NCBI RefSeq assembly: GCF_024172095.1
Contig: NZ_JAMZDX010000001.1
Coordinates: 1,253,001 to 1,317,000, forward strand
Direction of reading: 5' to 3'
Length of the DNA stretch: 64,000 nt
DNA from: Kitasatospora cinereorecta
GTDB lineage: Bacteria; Actinomycetota; Actinomycetes; Streptomycetales; Streptomycetaceae
Below, piece by piece: positions 40,472 to 50,475 of the stretch. Position numbers and translations under genes: made by a program. Each line of letters opens with the position of its first letter. The stretch's first letter is position 1. The notes below the pieces were generated by a model that ran no database searches, was not told where the DNA came from, and saw only the letters and a program-made list of their open reading frames with translations.

Positions 40472-41257
40472 ATGACTGAGCGTCTCCCGCTGATGGCGGG
40501 CAACTGGAAGATGAACCTCAACCACCTCGAGGCCATCGCCCACACCCAGAAGCTGGCCTTCGCGCTGGCCGACAAGGACTACGCGGCCGTCGAGGTGGCC
40601 GTACTGGTCCCGTTCACCGACCTGCGCTCGGTGCAGACCCTGGTCGACGGCGACAAGCTGAAGATCAAGTACGGCTCGCAGGACATCTCCCGGCACGACT
40701 CGGGCGCGTACACCGGCGAGGTGTCCGGCCCGATGCTGGCCAAGCTCAAGTGCGACTACGCGGTGATCGGCCACTCCGAGCGCCGCCAGTACCACGGCGA
40801 GGACGAGGAGATCGTCAACGCCAAGGTCAAGGCTGCCTACCGCAGCGGGGTCACCCCGATCCTGTGCATCGGCGAGCCGCTGGACATCCGCAAGGCCGGC
40901 ACCCACGTCGCGTACACCCTGGCCCAGCTGGACGGCGGCCTGGCCGACGTCCCGGCCGAGCAGGCCGAGTCCGTGGTCGTCGCCTACGAGCCGGTCTGGG
41001 CCATCGGCACCGGCGAGGTCGCCACCCCCGAGGACGCCCAGGAGGTCTGCGGGGCCATCCGCGGCCGCCTGGCCGAGCTGTACGGCCCCGAGCTGGCCGA
41101 GAAGGTCCGTGTCCTGTACGGCGGTTCGATGAAGGCCTCCAACGTGGCCGGCCTGATGGCCAAGCCCGACATCGACGGCGGGCTGATCGGCGGTGCCTCC
41201 CTGGACGCCGACGAGTTCGTCAAGATCGTGCGCTACCGTGAGCAGGCAGTAGGCTAA
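40472..41257 (+). CDS. tpiA: Triose-phosphate isomerase
   Basis: 261 residues, the usual TIM barrel. Catalytic residues are visible: N11 and K13 (GNWKMN), H101 (IGHSERR) and E173 ([11 protein letters not shown]); the phosphate loop lies near VLYGGSMK. It interconverts dihydroxyacetone phosphate and glyceraldehyde-3-phosphate. Only 7 nt separate it from pgk, so they are cotranscribed. Confidence 0.98.
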   Translation: MTERLPLMAGNWKMNLNHLEAIAHTQKLAFALADKDYAAVEVAVLVPFTDLRSVQTLVDGDKLKIKYGSQDISRHDSGAYTGEVSGPMLAKLKCDYAVIGHSERRQYHGEDEEIVNAKVKAAYRSGVTPILCIGEPLDIRKAGTHVAYTLAQLDGGLADVPAEQAESVVVAYEPVWAIGTGEVATPEDAQEVCGAIRGRLAELYGPELAEKVRVLYGGSMKASNVAGLMAKPDIDGGLIGGASLDADEFVKIVRYREQAVG

Positions 41258-41281
41258 CGCCGCCGCAGCAACGTAGGCTTT

Positions 41282-41315
41282 GGGGCCGGACCGCTGTCAC
41301 CCAGCGGCCGGCCCC
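41282..41315 (+). terminator. Terminator after tpiA
   Basis: A 14-bp stem with one bulge (41282-41296 and 41302-41315), 24 nt past the tpiA stop and before secG. Confidence 0.75.
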
Positions 41316-41347
41316 TTCGCCGAATGAACGAGAGAGTTGGTCCCGCC

Positions 41348-41584
41348 GTGGTTCTCGGGTTCTCGATTGCCCTGATCATCCTGAGCCTGCTGCTGATCCT
41401 CCTGGTGCTGCTGCACAAGGGGAAGGGTGGCGGCCTGTCCGACATGTTCGGCGGCGGCGCCATGTCCACCGGCGGCGGTTCCGCGGTGGCCGAGCGCAAC
41501 CTCGACCGCATCACCATCGTGATCGGCCTCGGTTGGTTCGCCTGCATCGTCGTCCTCGGCCTGCTGCTCAAGTACAAGGGCTGA
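41348..41584 (+). CDS. secG: Preprotein translocase subunit SecG
   Basis: 78 residues with two transmembrane helices (residues 3-23 and 53-74) separated by HKGKGGGLSDMFGGG, the SecG signature. It assists SecYEG protein export. The GTG start at 41348 gives the family N-terminus MVLGFSIALI; an ATG 24 nt upstream would add eight uncharacteristic residues. Confidence 0.95.
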   Translation: MVLGFSIALIILSLLLILLVLLHKGKGGGLSDMFGGGAMSTGGGSAVAERNLDRITIVIGLGWFACIVVLGLLLKYKG

Positions 41585-41721
41585 CGCCCGAACGCGGGGG
41601 GTGCCGGGCCGCTGCCGAGGCGGTGGTGGCAGATTCTTAACTCCCGCTTACACTAGGTGGACTTCGCCACCGTCCGGAGCAGGCCGCGGCCGGACGGCAC
41701 CAGCACCCAGGGAGTCAGACC

Positions 41722-42057
41722 GTGGCAAGTGGCAACGCCATTCGAGGCAGCAGAGTCGGCGCCGGCCCGATGGGCGAGGCGGAGCGTGGCGAGTCCGCGC
41801 CCCGCACCCGGATCTCCTTCTGGTGCGCGAACAAGCACGAGACGCGCCCCAGCTTCGCCGCCGAGGCGGCGATCCCCGACACCTGGGACTGCCCGCGCTG
41901 CGGCTTCCCGGCCGGCCAGGACGAGCACAACCCGCCCGCCCCGGCCCGCAACGAGCCGTACAAGACGCACCTCGCGTACGTCCGCGAGCGGCGCACCGAC
42001 GCCGACGGCGAGGCCATCCTCGCCGAGGCTCTCGCCAAGCTCCGCGGCGAGATCTGA
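41722..42057 (+). CDS. rbpA: RNA polymerase-binding protein RbpA
   Basis: 111 residues. RbpA binds RNA polymerase and group 1 sigma factors (HrdB) and stabilises open complexes in actinobacteria. Zinc-site residues are C35 and the pair C57/C60 (CPRCGFPAG), with H39 nearby; the basic C-terminal sigma-interaction domain follows. GTG start. A TACACT hexamer about 60 nt upstream (near 41649) may be its -10; I could not find a SigR-type promoter. Confidence 0.96.
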   Translation: MASGNAIRGSRVGAGPMGEAERGESAPRTRISFWCANKHETRPSFAAEAAIPDTWDCPRCGFPAGQDEHNPPAPARNEPYKTHLAYVRERRTDADGEAILAEALAKLRGEI

Positions 42058-42067
42058 GCACTCCGTC

Positions 42068-42103
42068 CGAAGGGCGTCACCGGTCACCCGGTGGCGCCCT
42101 TCG
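42068..42103 (+). terminator. Terminator after rbpA
   Basis: A 16-bp stem with one G-U pair (42068-42083 and 42088-42103) and a 4-nt loop, 11 nt past the rbpA stop. Confidence 0.8.
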
Positions 42104-42185
42104 GCGCATCCGGGGCCCGATGCCCCCTCCGCCCAGGGCGGTCCGTGCGGAGGTGACGGCCGGTCACCTGTACCCGGTGCAGCGG

Positions 42186-42220
42186 AACGGCCCGGCTCCG
42201 CAGGGCGGAACCGGGCCGTT
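42186..42220 (-). terminator. Terminator after pgl
   Basis: A 10-bp perfect stem (42186-42195 and 42211-42220) with a partly paired loop, 13 nt downstream of the minus-strand pgl stop. It ends the zwf-opcA-pgl transcript. Confidence 0.65.
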
Positions 42221-42232
42221 TCGGTGGTGCGC

Positions 42233-43021
42233 TCAGGCAGACGCCGGGGGGTAGAGCTGCGGCGGGATCTTGGCCGCCGCGGTCCGGTCGAGGAGCCAGA
42301 GGGTCCGGGCGGTGCCGTGGGCGGCGGAGGCGGGGGCCAGCAGGGCGCCCGGGCCGCTGAGGGCCAGGGCGACCGCGTCGGCCTTGTCCTCGCCGGCGGC
42401 GAGCAGCCAGACCTCGCGGGCCGCCCGGATCGCCGGGAGGGTGAGCGAGATCCGGGTGGGCGGGGGCTTGGGGGCCCCGCGGACACCGACCACGGTGCGC
42501 TCGGTCTCCCGGACGCCGGGGTGCTCGGGGAAGAGCGAGGCGATGTGGGTGTCCGGGCCGACGCCGAGCAGCAGGACGTCGAACGCGGGCACCCGGACCC
42601 GGGCACCGGGCTCGGCGGCCCTGGCCAGCTCCTCGGCGTAGCGGGCCGCAGCGGCCTCCACGTCGGAGCCGTCCGGGCCGTCGGAGGCCGGCATCTCGTG
42701 CACCCGGGCGGGGTCGAGCGGCACCGCGGCGAGCAGTTCGTCCCGCGCCTGGACGGCGTTGCGCTCGCCGTCCGCGGCGGGCAGGAAGCGCTCGTCGCCC
42801 CACCACAGGTCGAGCCGCGCCCAGTCGACCGCGTCGCGCGCCGGGGAGGCGGCGATCGCGGCCAGCAGGGCGTTGCCGTTGCGGCCGCCGGTGAGCACCA
42901 CCGAGGCGGTGCCGCGGGCGGACTGGGCGTCCACGATCCGGGTGATGAGCCGGGCGGCGGCCGCCTGGGCCATCAGTTCCTTGTCCCGGTGGACGACCAG
43001 CTGCGGGGTGGCCGCGGTCAT
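42233..43021 (-). CDS. pgl: 6-phosphogluconolactonase
   Basis: 262 residues, DevB/Pgl type. WWGDERFLP and LLGVGPDTHIASLFP are the diagnostic substrate-binding blocks. It hydrolyses the product of Zwf in the oxidative pentose phosphate pathway. It overlaps opcA by ATGA, so zwf, opcA and pgl are translated as a coupled set. Confidence 0.95.
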   Translation of the reverse strand: MTAATPQLVVHRDKELMAQAAAARLITRIVDAQSARGTASVVLTGGRNGNALLAAIAASPARDAVDWARLDLWWGDERFLPAADGERNAVQARDELLAAVPLDPARVHEMPASDGPDGSDVEAAAARYAEELARAAEPGARVRVPAFDVLLLGVGPDTHIASLFPEHPGVRETERTVVGVRGAPKPPPTRISLTLPAIRAAREVWLLAAGEDKADAVALALSGPGALLAPASAAHGTARTLWLLDRTAAAKIPPQLYPPASA

Positions 43022-44205
43022 GCGCCGCTCCGCTTGCGCGGGGCGGCGTTCTTGCGGGCGGCGGGCTTCTTGGCGCCGGAGTCCTTCTTCGCCGTGGCGG
43101 TCCTGGCCGCCGCCGACTTGCCGGACGCGGCCTTGGCCGGCTCGGCCGGGGCTTCGGCAGCGGGAGCCGGTGCCGGCGCGGCGTCGGCCGGGGCCTCGTC
43201 GGCCGGCACCTTGGCGGTGACCCGCGCCGGGGCGGCGGCCGCCGCGGCGACGGCGCCGGTGTCCGGCTCGCCCGCCGGGCGCTCCTTGAGCCGCTCGACC
43301 GGGGTGCGGACGGCGTTGGCGTAGATGTCGTCCGGGTCCAGGCGGCGCAGCTCCTCCGAGATGAGCTCGGCGGTGTCGCGGCGCTTGAGGGCGACCATCC
43401 GGTCCGGGGAGCCCGGCATGGACAGGGTGCCCAGCAGGCCGTCCGGGCGGTCGAGGACGATGTCGCCGTCCTTGGTGCGCATCCGGACGGCGGTGATGCC
43501 GGGGCCGCCGGTGACCACGCGCTCGACCGGGACGCGCAGGCGGTTGTGCAGCCACAGGCCGAGCAGCTCGACGCTGGGGTTGTACGACTCGCCCTCGACG
43601 ACCGCGCCGATGACCTTGACCGGTCGCTGGTCCAGGGCGGCGGCCAGCATGGAGCGCCAGCCGGTGATCCGGGTCCAGGCGAGGTCGGTGTCGCCGGGGG
43701 TGTAGCTGGCGGCCCGCTGGGCGAGCTGGCCGACCGGGGACTCGGCGGTGACCGCGTCGGTGATCCGGCGCTGGGCGATGGCGCCGAGCGGGTCCTGGCC
43801 GGGGTTGAGCGGGGCGTTCTCCGGCCACCACACCACCACGGGGGCGTCCGGCAGCAGCAGCGGCAGGACGACCGACTGGGCGTGCGAGGCGAGCTCGCCG
43901 TGCATGCGCAGGATGACCGTTTCGCCGGAGCCGGCGTCGGATCCGACCAGGATCTCGGCGTCCAGCCGGGTCTCGGCGCGGGCCCGGGGCGAGCGCCCGG
44001 CGCGCTTGATGACCGCCAGGATGCGCGAGGGGTGCTCGCGGGAGGCGTCGTTGGCGGCCTTGAGGGCGTCGTACGCGCTGCCCTCGTCGGTCACGATCAC
44101 CAGGGTGAGCACCATGCCGGCCGCCGTGGAACCGGCGGCCCGGCGGGCGTTCATCAGAGCAGCGTTGATCTTGCTGGACGTGGTGTTCGTCAGGTCGATC
44201 TTCAT
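43018..44205 (-). CDS. opcA: Glucose-6-phosphate dehydrogenase assembly protein OpcA
   Basis: 395 residues. The first 305 or so match OpcA, the redox-responsive activator of Zwf in cyanobacteria and actinobacteria (MKIDLTNTTSSKINAALMNAR at the start). From about residue 310 the protein carries an Ala/Pro-rich tail ending in Lys/Arg-Ala-Pro repeats (AKKDSGAKKPAARKNAAPRK), like histone H1. That extension is not part of the usual family. It sits between zwf and pgl with ATGA overlaps on both sides. Confidence 0.95.
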   Translation of the reverse strand: MKIDLTNTTSSKINAALMNARRAAGSTAAGMVLTLVIVTDEGSAYDALKAANDASREHPSRILAVIKRAGRSPRARAETRLDAEILVGSDAGSGETVILRMHGELASHAQSVVLPLLLPDAPVVVWWPENAPLNPGQDPLGAIAQRRITDAVTAESPVGQLAQRAASYTPGDTDLAWTRITGWRSMLAAALDQRPVKVIGAVVEGESYNPSVELLGLWLHNRLRVPVERVVTGGPGITAVRMRTKDGDIVLDRPDGLLGTLSMPGSPDRMVALKRRDTAELISEELRRLDPDDIYANAVRTPVERLKERPAGEPDTGAVAAAAAAPARVTAKVPADEAPADAAPAPAPAAEAPAEPAKAASGKSAAARTATAKKDSGAKKPAARKNAAPRKRSGA

Positions 44206-45767
44206 GGCCGGCGCCAGCTCCTGCCGTCTCGTGCGAGCATCTCGTCCGCCTCGATGGGCCCCCAGGTGCCGGCCGCGTACTGGGCGGGCTTGCCGTGGGT
44301 GTCCCAGTACTGCTCGATCGGGTCGAGGATCTCCCAGGAGAGCTCGACCTCCTGGTGGCGCGGGAAGAGGTTGGCGTCGCCCAGCAGCACGTCGAGGATG
44401 AGCCGCTCGTACGCCTCCGGGCTGGACTCGGTGAAGGACTCGCCGTAGGCGAAGTCCATCGTCACGTCCCGGACCTCCAGTGCGGTGCCGGGCACCTTGG
44501 AGCCGAACCGCACGGTGACGCCCTCGTCCGGCTGCACCCGGATGACCAGGGCGTTCTGCCCCAGCTCCTCGGTCGCGTAGGAGTCGAACGGCAGGTACGG
44601 GGCGCGCTGGAAGACCACCGCGATCTCGGTCACCCGGCGGCCCAGGCGCTTGCCGGTGCGCAGGTAGAACGGGACGCCTGCCCAGCGGCGGTTGTTGATC
44701 TCCAGCTTGATGGCCGCGTAGGTGTCGGTCTTGGACTCGGGGTTGATGCCCTCCTCGTCCAGGTAGCCGACCACCTCCTCGCCGCCCTGCCAGCCGGCCG
44801 CGTACTGGCCGCGCACGGTGTGCCGGCCGAGGTCCGCGGGGAGCTTGACGGCCGAGAGCACCTTGAGCTTCTCGGCGACCAGCGCCTTGGGGTGGAAGGA
44901 CGCCGGCTCTTCGATGGCGGTGAGCGCCATCAGCTGCAGCAGGTGGTTCTGGATCACGTCACGGGCGGAGCCGATGCCGTCGTAGTACCCGGCCCGGCCG
45001 CCGATGCCGATGTCCTCGGCCATGGTGATCTGCACGTGGTCGACGTACGACCGGTTCCAGATCGGCTCGAACATCTGGTTGGCGAAGCGGAGCGCCAGGA
45101 TGTTCTGGACGGTCTCCTTGCCGAGGTAGTGGTCGATCCGGAAGACCTCGTCCCGGGGGAAGACCTCGTGGACGATCCGGTTCAGCTCCTGGGCGCTCGC
45201 CAGGTCGTGGCCGAACGGCTTCTCGATCACCGCGCGGCGCCAGGAGCCCTTCGGCGGGTCGGTCAGCCCGTGCTTCTTGAGCTGCTGGACGACCGTGGGG
45301 AAGAACTTCGGCGGCACCGACAGGTAGAAGGCGAAGTTGCCGCCGGTGCCCTGGGCCTTGTCCAGCTCCTCGATGGTGGAGCGGAGCTTGTCGAAGGCGT
45401 CGTCGTCGTCGAAGGTGCCCTGGATGAAGCGCATGCCCTTGGCGAGCTGCGCCCAGACCTCCTCACGGAACGGCGTGCGGGCGTGCTGCTTGACGGCGTC
45501 GTGGACCTCCTTGGCGAAGTCCTCGTCCTCCCACTCGCGGCGGGCGAAGCCCACCAGCGAGAAGCCCGGGGGCAGCAGACCCCGGTTGGCCAGGTCGTAG
45601 ATGGCCGGCATCAGCTTCTTGCGCGACAGGTCGCCGGTGACGCCGAAGATCACCAGGCCGGACGGCCCGGCGATCCTCGGCAGTCGGCGGTCGGCCGGAT
45701 CGCGCAGCGGGTTGGCGGGCGGAGCCGGGGGTTCGCCCTGCTCCACCTCGGGGAAGGAGTTGCTCAC
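44202..45767 (-). CDS. zwf: Glucose-6-phosphate 1-dehydrogenase
   Basis: 521 residues. The NADP-binding GVTGDLSRKKLMPA motif and the active-site RIDHYLGKE are intact. It starts the oxidative pentose phosphate branch and provides NADPH. The GTG at 45767 gives a roughly 35-residue Pro-rich N-terminus before the conserved domain. It lies 43 nt after tal and overlaps opcA. Confidence 0.97.
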   Translation of the reverse strand: MSNSFPEVEQGEPPAPPANPLRDPADRRLPRIAGPSGLVIFGVTGDLSRKKLMPAIYDLANRGLLPPGFSLVGFARREWEDEDFAKEVHDAVKQHARTPFREEVWAQLAKGMRFIQGTFDDDDAFDKLRSTIEELDKAQGTGGNFAFYLSVPPKFFPTVVQQLKKHGLTDPPKGSWRRAVIEKPFGHDLASAQELNRIVHEVFPRDEVFRIDHYLGKETVQNILALRFANQMFEPIWNRSYVDHVQITMAEDIGIGGRAGYYDGIGSARDVIQNHLLQLMALTAIEEPASFHPKALVAEKLKVLSAVKLPADLGRHTVRGQYAAGWQGGEEVVGYLDEEGINPESKTDTYAAIKLEINNRRWAGVPFYLRTGKRLGRRVTEIAVVFQRAPYLPFDSYATEELGQNALVIRVQPDEGVTVRFGSKVPGTALEVRDVTMDFAYGESFTESSPEAYERLILDVLLGDANLFPRHQEVELSWEILDPIEQYWDTHGKPAQYAAGTWGPIEADEMLARDGRSWRRP

Positions 45768-45810
45768 TGGTGGTGTGCTCCGCTTTCCGTGCGTCGATTC
45801 GTGAGCAGGA

Positions 45811-46923
45811 TCAGCTCTGGCCGCCGTGCGCGGCGAGCGAGGCGCTGACGGTGTCGAGCAGCTCGTTCCAGGAGACCTCGAACTTCTCGACACCCTCGTC
45901 CTCGAGCACCTGGACGACGTCGTCGTAGTCGACCCCGGCCGCGCCGATCGCGTCCAGGACGGCCTTCGCGTCCGCGTAGTTCGGGGTGATGGTGTCGCCG
46001 GTGATCACGCCGTGGTCGTCGGTGGCGTCCAGGGTGGCCTCGGGCATGGTGTTGACGGTGCCCGGGGCGACCAGCTCGGTCACGTACAGGGTGTCCGGCA
46101 GGTTCGGGTCCTTGACGCCGGTGGAGGCCCACAGCGGGCGCTGCGGCTTGGCGCCGGCGGACTCCAGGGCCTTCCAGCGGTCGCTGGAGAAGACCTCCTC
46201 GTACGCCTGGTAGGCCAGGCGGGCGTTGGCGAGCGCGGCCTTGCCCTTGAGCTGCTTGGCCTCGCCGCCGATCTTGTCCAGGCGCTTGTCGATCTCGGTG
46301 TCCACCCGGGACACGAAGAAGGAGGCGACCGACTCGATGGTGGACAGGTCCAGGCCGGCGGCCTTGGCCTTCTCCAGGCCGCTCAGGAAGGCGTCCATCA
46401 CGGCGCGGTAGCGCTCCAGCGAGAAGATCAGCGTGACGTTGACGCTGATGCCCTTGCCCAGCACCTCGGTGATGGCGGGCAGGCCGGCCCTGGTCGCCGG
46501 GATCTTGATGAACACGTTCGGGCGGTCGACCAGCCACCAGAGCTGCTTGGCCTCGGCCACGGTCGGCGCGGTCTCGTGGGCCAGGCGCGGGTCGACCTCG
46601 ATGGAGACCCGGCCGTCGCGGCCGTTGGAGGCGTCGTAGACCGGGCGCAGCACGTCGGCCGCGTCGCGCACGTCCGAGGTGGTGATCATGCGGACGGCCT
46701 CGTCGGTGGTGACCTTGCGGACCGCCAGGTCCTCCAGCTGGCCGGCGTAGTGGCCGTTGCCGCCGATCGCCTTCTGGAAGATGGTCGGGTTGGTGGTGAC
46801 ACCCACCACGTGCTTCTCCTGCACCAGCTCGGCCAGGTTGCCGGAGTTCAGTCGCTCCCGGCTCAGGTCGTCCAGCCAGATCGCCACGCCCTCGTCGCTG
46901 AGGCGCTTCAGAGCGTCAGTCAT
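45811..46923 (-). CDS. tal: Transaldolase
   Basis: 370 residues, the actinobacterial transaldolase type. [13 protein letters not shown] and the Schiff-base lysine in [12 protein letters not shown] are clear. It acts in the non-oxidative pentose phosphate branch with Tkt, encoded just upstream. ATG start preceded by AGAGGA. Confidence 0.97.
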   Translation of the reverse strand: MTDALKRLSDEGVAIWLDDLSRERLNSGNLAELVQEKHVVGVTTNPTIFQKAIGGNGHYAGQLEDLAVRKVTTDEAVRMITTSDVRDAADVLRPVYDASNGRDGRVSIEVDPRLAHETAPTVAEAKQLWWLVDRPNVFIKIPATRAGLPAITEVLGKGISVNVTLIFSLERYRAVMDAFLSGLEKAKAAGLDLSTIESVASFFVSRVDTEIDKRLDKIGGEAKQLKGKAALANARLAYQAYEEVFSSDRWKALESAGAKPQRPLWASTGVKDPNLPDTLYVTELVAPGTVNTMPEATLDATDDHGVITGDTITPNYADAKAVLDAIGAAGVDYDDVVQVLEDEGVEKFEVSWNELLDTVSASLAAHGGQS

Positions 46924-46970
46924 GGTGCTACATCCTCTTTTTTGTACGTCTGCTGTGGGGTCGTCAGACA

Positions 46971-47007
46971 GGGCCGGGCGGCCGATGTGCGGTCGGCTGC
47001 CCGGCCC
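46971..47007 (-). terminator. Intercistronic hairpin between tkt and tal
   Basis: GGGCCGGGC/GCCCGGCCC (46971-46979 and 46999-47007), continued by GCCGA/TCGGC inside. It lies 9 nt after the tkt stop. Without a T-tract it may attenuate read-through or stabilise the upstream mRNA rather than fully terminate. Confidence 0.55.
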
Positions 47008-47015
47008 GGGGTGCC

Positions 47016-49112
47016 TTAGCGGGAGACGGCCTCGACCGTGCGGAGCGAGGCGCGGGCGGCGTTGGCCACGGCGTCGGCGGTCAGGCCGAACTCCTGGTAC
47101 AGCACCTTGTAGTCGGCGGAGGCACCGAAGTGCTCCAGGCTGATGATCCGGCCGGCGTCGCCGACCAGCTCGCGCCAGCCCTGGGCGATGCCCGCCTCGA
47201 CCGAGACGCGGGCCCGGACGTTCGGCGGCAGCACGGTGTCGCGGTACGCCTGGTCCTGCTCGTTGAACCACTCGACGGACGGCATCGAGACGACCCGGGT
47301 CGGGATGCCCTCGGCCTCCAGGGCCTCGCGGGCCTGGACGGCCAGCTGGACCTCGGAGCCGGTGCCGATCAGGATCACCTTCGGCGACGCGCCCTCGGCC
47401 TCGGCCAGCACGTAGCCGCCCCGGGCCGCGCCCTCGGCGGAGGCGAACACCTCGCGGTCGAAGGTGGGCACGCCCTGGCGGGTGAGCGCCAGGCCGACCG
47501 GGCCGGGGTGGCTGGTGTGCCGCTCGACCACGGCGCGCCAGACCACGGCGGTCTCGTTGGCGTCGGCCGGGCGGACCACGGCCAGGCCCGGGATGGCGCG
47601 CAGCGCGGCCAGGTGCTCCACCGGCTGGTGGGTCGGGCCGTCCTCGCCGAGGCCGATCGAGTCGTGCGTCCAGACGTAGGTGACCGGCAGCTTCATCAGC
47701 GCGGCCAGGCGGACCGCCGGGCGCATGTAGTCGGAGAAGACCAGGAAGGTGCCGCCGTAGATACGGGTACGGCCGTGCAGCGCGATGCCGTTCATGATCG
47801 CGCCCATGGCGTGCTCGCGGATGCCGAAGTGGATCGTCCGGCCGTACGGGCTCGCGCTCTTGAGCGGGTTGCCCTCCGGAAGGAAGGAGGACTCCTCGTC
47901 GATGGTGGTGAGGTTGGACTCGGCCAGGTCGGCGGAGCCGCCCCACAGCTCGGGGATCAGTGCGCCGATCGCCTTGAGGGTGTCGCCGGAGGCCTTGCGG
48001 GTGGCGACGTCCTTGCCGGCCGGGAAGACCGGGATCGCCTTCTCCCAGCCGTCCGGCAGCTCGCCGATGGAGATCCGGTCGAACGAGGCGGCGCGCTCCG
48101 GGTTGGCGGCGTGCCAGGCGTGGAACGCCTTCTCCCACTCCTCGCGGACGGCCTTGTTGCGGGCCACCACCTTGCGGGCGTGGTCGATGACCGTCTCGGT
48201 GACCTCGAAGGTCTTGGCCGGGTCGAAGCCGAGCACCTTCTTGGTCTCGGCGATCTCGGCGTCGCCGAGGGCCGAGCCGTGCGCCTTGGCGGTGTCCTGG
48301 GCGTTCGGGGCCGGCCAGGCGATGATGGTGCGCATCGCGATGATCGACGGGCGGGAGGTCTCCGCCTTGGCCGCGGCCAGCGCGGTGGCCAGGGCGTGCA
48401 CGTCGATGTCGCCGTCGGCCTTCGGGGTGACCCGCTGCACGTGCCAGCCGTACGCCTCGTAGCGGCCCAGGACGTCCTCGGAGAAGGCCGTCTCGGTGTC
48501 GCCCTCGATGGAGATGTGGTTGTCGTCGTACAGCGCGACCAGGTTGCCCAGCTTCTGGTGGCCGGCCAGCGAGGACGCCTCGGCGGAGATGCCCTCCTCC
48601 AGGTCGCCGTCGGAGACGATCGCCCAGACGGTGTGGTCGAACGGGGACTCGCCCGCCGCCGCCCGGGGGTCGAACAGGCCGCGCTCGTAGCGGGCCGCCA
48701 TCGCCATGCCCACCGCGTTGGCGATGCCCTGGCCGAGCGGGCCGGTGGTGGTCTCCACGCCGGCGGTGTGGCCGTGCTCGGGGTGGCCGGGGGTGCGGCT
48801 GCCCGCGACGCGGAACGCCTTCAGGTCGTCCAGCGACAGGCCGTAGCCCGACAGGAAGAGCTGGGTGTACAGCGTCAGCGAGGTGTGGCCGGGGGAGAGG
48901 ACGAAGCGGTCCCGGCCGACCCAGCTCGGGTCGGTGGGGTCGTGGCGCAGGAAGCGCTGGAAGATCAGATAGGCGGCGGGGGCCAGCGACATGGCGGTGC
49001 CCGGGTGCCCGTTGCCCACCTTCTGCACGGCGTCCATGGCCAGGACCCGCGCCGTGTCCACGGCCCGCTGGTCCAGATCGCTCCACTCGAATACGTTCGG
49101 CGTCGTGCTCAC
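47016..49112 (-). CDS. tkt: Transketolase
   Basis: 698 residues, thiamine-diphosphate enzyme of the pentose phosphate pathway. [13 protein letters not shown], the [19 protein letters not shown] diphosphate/Mg2+ motif and [18 protein letters not shown] are present. The GTG start at 49112 ([16 protein letters not shown]) has GGAAGGAG (49125-49132) separated from it by a small hairpin. Confidence 0.97.
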   Translation of the reverse strand: MSTTPNVFEWSDLDQRAVDTARVLAMDAVQKVGNGHPGTAMSLAPAAYLIFQRFLRHDPTDPSWVGRDRFVLSPGHTSLTLYTQLFLSGYGLSLDDLKAFRVAGSRTPGHPEHGHTAGVETTTGPLGQGIANAVGMAMAARYERGLFDPRAAAGESPFDHTVWAIVSDGDLEEGISAEASSLAGHQKLGNLVALYDDNHISIEGDTETAFSEDVLGRYEAYGWHVQRVTPKADGDIDVHALATALAAAKAETSRPSIIAMRTIIAWPAPNAQDTAKAHGSALGDAEIAETKKVLGFDPAKTFEVTETVIDHARKVVARNKAVREEWEKAFHAWHAANPERAASFDRISIGELPDGWEKAIPVFPAGKDVATRKASGDTLKAIGALIPELWGGSADLAESNLTTIDEESSFLPEGNPLKSASPYGRTIHFGIREHAMGAIMNGIALHGRTRIYGGTFLVFSDYMRPAVRLAALMKLPVTYVWTHDSIGLGEDGPTHQPVEHLAALRAIPGLAVVRPADANETAVVWRAVVERHTSHPGPVGLALTRQGVPTFDREVFASAEGAARGGYVLAEAEGASPKVILIGTGSEVQLAVQAREALEAEGIPTRVVSMPSVEWFNEQDQAYRDTVLPPNVRARVSVEAGIAQGWRELVGDAGRIISLEHFGASADYKVLYQEFGLTADAVANAARASLRTVEAVSR

Positions 49113-49526
49113 CCTGACTCAGGGCTCCTTCCGAATTTTGTGAAGTGTGACCCCGTGACACGGACCGGGCCGGCCACGCCGCTGTGGCCCGACTGTCGAG
49201 ATGGTGCCGATCACGGAGGGTTGATCCCGCTTCTCTGTGCGAGCCTACCGCCCACGGGGCCCCTCACCCTGCGTGGTGGGACAACCGGCGATCCGGGGGC
49301 GGCATTCCTGCTCACTGTGTCAACTCCTCTGTCCTACCTTCACCCGGGTGAGGAGGGTTTGCCCGTCCGAGGGGCAAGACGGGCGAGGACGCGGCTCGCC
49401 CGGGGCACCCCGGGGCCGGTGCGCATATATGGAGCGTCTAAGCTGCCGTGGTACGCGCAGAGCGGACACGGGCACCCTTGCGGTCCGGGGGTCGCCTGTG
49501 GAAGTTCGTCGAATGTTGGGGTGTCC
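49113..49526. other. Divergent tkt/ctaB regulatory region, 414 nt
   Basis: Contains the tkt ribosome site (49125-49132) and the CCCTG-AGT-CAGGG stem-loop between it and the start codon. On the ctaB side there are two mutually exclusive small hairpins around 49359-49384 (TTGCCC/GGGCAA versus GCCCGTC/GACGGGC), and an AT-rich stretch CATATATGG then TAAGCT (about 49424-49442) that may hold the promoter. No gene was recognised. Confidence 0.5.
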
Positions 49527-50468
49527 GTGACCGCCGTCGAATCCCGCCCCGCCGGGGTGGTAGGGACGAGGCCCACGAGCCGGCCGTTCGGGGCCCGTGT
49601 CGGAGCCTTCGTCGCACTGACCAAGCCGCGGATCATCGAGCTGCTGCTGATCTCCACCGTGCCGGTGATGTTCCTGGCGCAGCGCGGAGTGCCGGACCTG
49701 TGGCTGGTCGCCGCGGTCGTCGTCGGCGGCTACCTCTCGGCCGGCGGTGCCAACGCGCTGAACATGTACATCGACCGCGACATCGACGCCGTGATGTCGC
49801 GCACCGAGCGCCGACCCATCGTCACCGGCATGGTCTCGCCGCGCGAGGCCCTGGTCTTCGGCGTCACGCTGGCCGTCGCCTCGACGCTGTGGCTGGCCCT
49901 GCTGGTCAACGTGCTCTCCGCCGCGCTGGCGCTGGCCGCGCTGCTGTTCTACGTCTTCGTCTACACGATGGGCCTCAAGCGGCGCACCGCGCAGAACATC
50001 GTCTGGGGCGGCATCGCCGGCTGCATGCCGGTCTTCGTGGGCTGGGCGGCCGTCACCGACTCGCTGTCCTGGTCGGCCGTGGTGCTCTTCCTGGTGGTCT
50101 TCTTCTGGACGCCCCCGCACACCTGGGTGCTGTCGATGAAGGTGCGCGAGGACTACGCCAAGGCCGGGGTGCCGATGCTCCCGGTCGTCAAGGGCAATGT
50201 CGCCGTCGCGCGGCAGATCGTCGTCTACTCCTGGGTCATGGTCGGTGTCTCGCTGCTGCTGTGGCCGCTCGGGCACACCAGCTGGCTCTACCCGACCGTC
50301 GCGGCGGTCCTGGGCGCCTTCTGGATGAAGGAGGCGTACGCGCTCCAGGCGCGGGCCAAGGCCGGGATCGTCGGCGCGAAGCTCAAGGAGATGCGGCTGT
50401 TCCACTGGTCGATCAGCTACCTGACGCTGCTCATGGTGGTCGTCGCGATCGACCCGTTCGTGGGCTGA
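49527..50468 (+). CDS. ctaB: Protoheme IX farnesyltransferase (heme O synthase)
   Basis: 313 residues, UbiA-type polytopic prenyltransferase. The first Asp-rich motif is [18 protein letters not shown] and the second lies in [15 protein letters not shown]. It adds farnesyl to heme b to make heme O for aa3 oxidase; CtaA at 52979-53947 then makes heme A. GTG 49527 gives [17 protein letters not shown] 49521 two codons earlier is also possible. Confidence 0.95.
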   Translation: MTAVESRPAGVVGTRPTSRPFGARVGAFVALTKPRIIELLLISTVPVMFLAQRGVPDLWLVAAVVVGGYLSAGGANALNMYIDRDIDAVMSRTERRPIVTGMVSPREALVFGVTLAVASTLWLALLVNVLSAALALAALLFYVFVYTMGLKRRTAQNIVWGGIAGCMPVFVGWAAVTDSLSWSAVVLFLVVFFWTPPHTWVLSMKVREDYAKAGVPMLPVVKGNVAVARQIVVYSWVMVGVSLLLWPLGHTSWLYPTVAAVLGAFWMKEAYALQARAKAGIVGAKLKEMRLFHWSISYLTLLMVVVAIDPFVG

Positions 50469-50475
50469 GACCGCC

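Noticed and set aside
45811..49161. A minus-strand frame of about 1,100 codons that would fuse the tal and tkt regions
   Set aside because: Only the tal part reads as protein; the upstream part is out of frame with transketolase and Arg/Gly-rich. Separate tal and tkt genes explain it.
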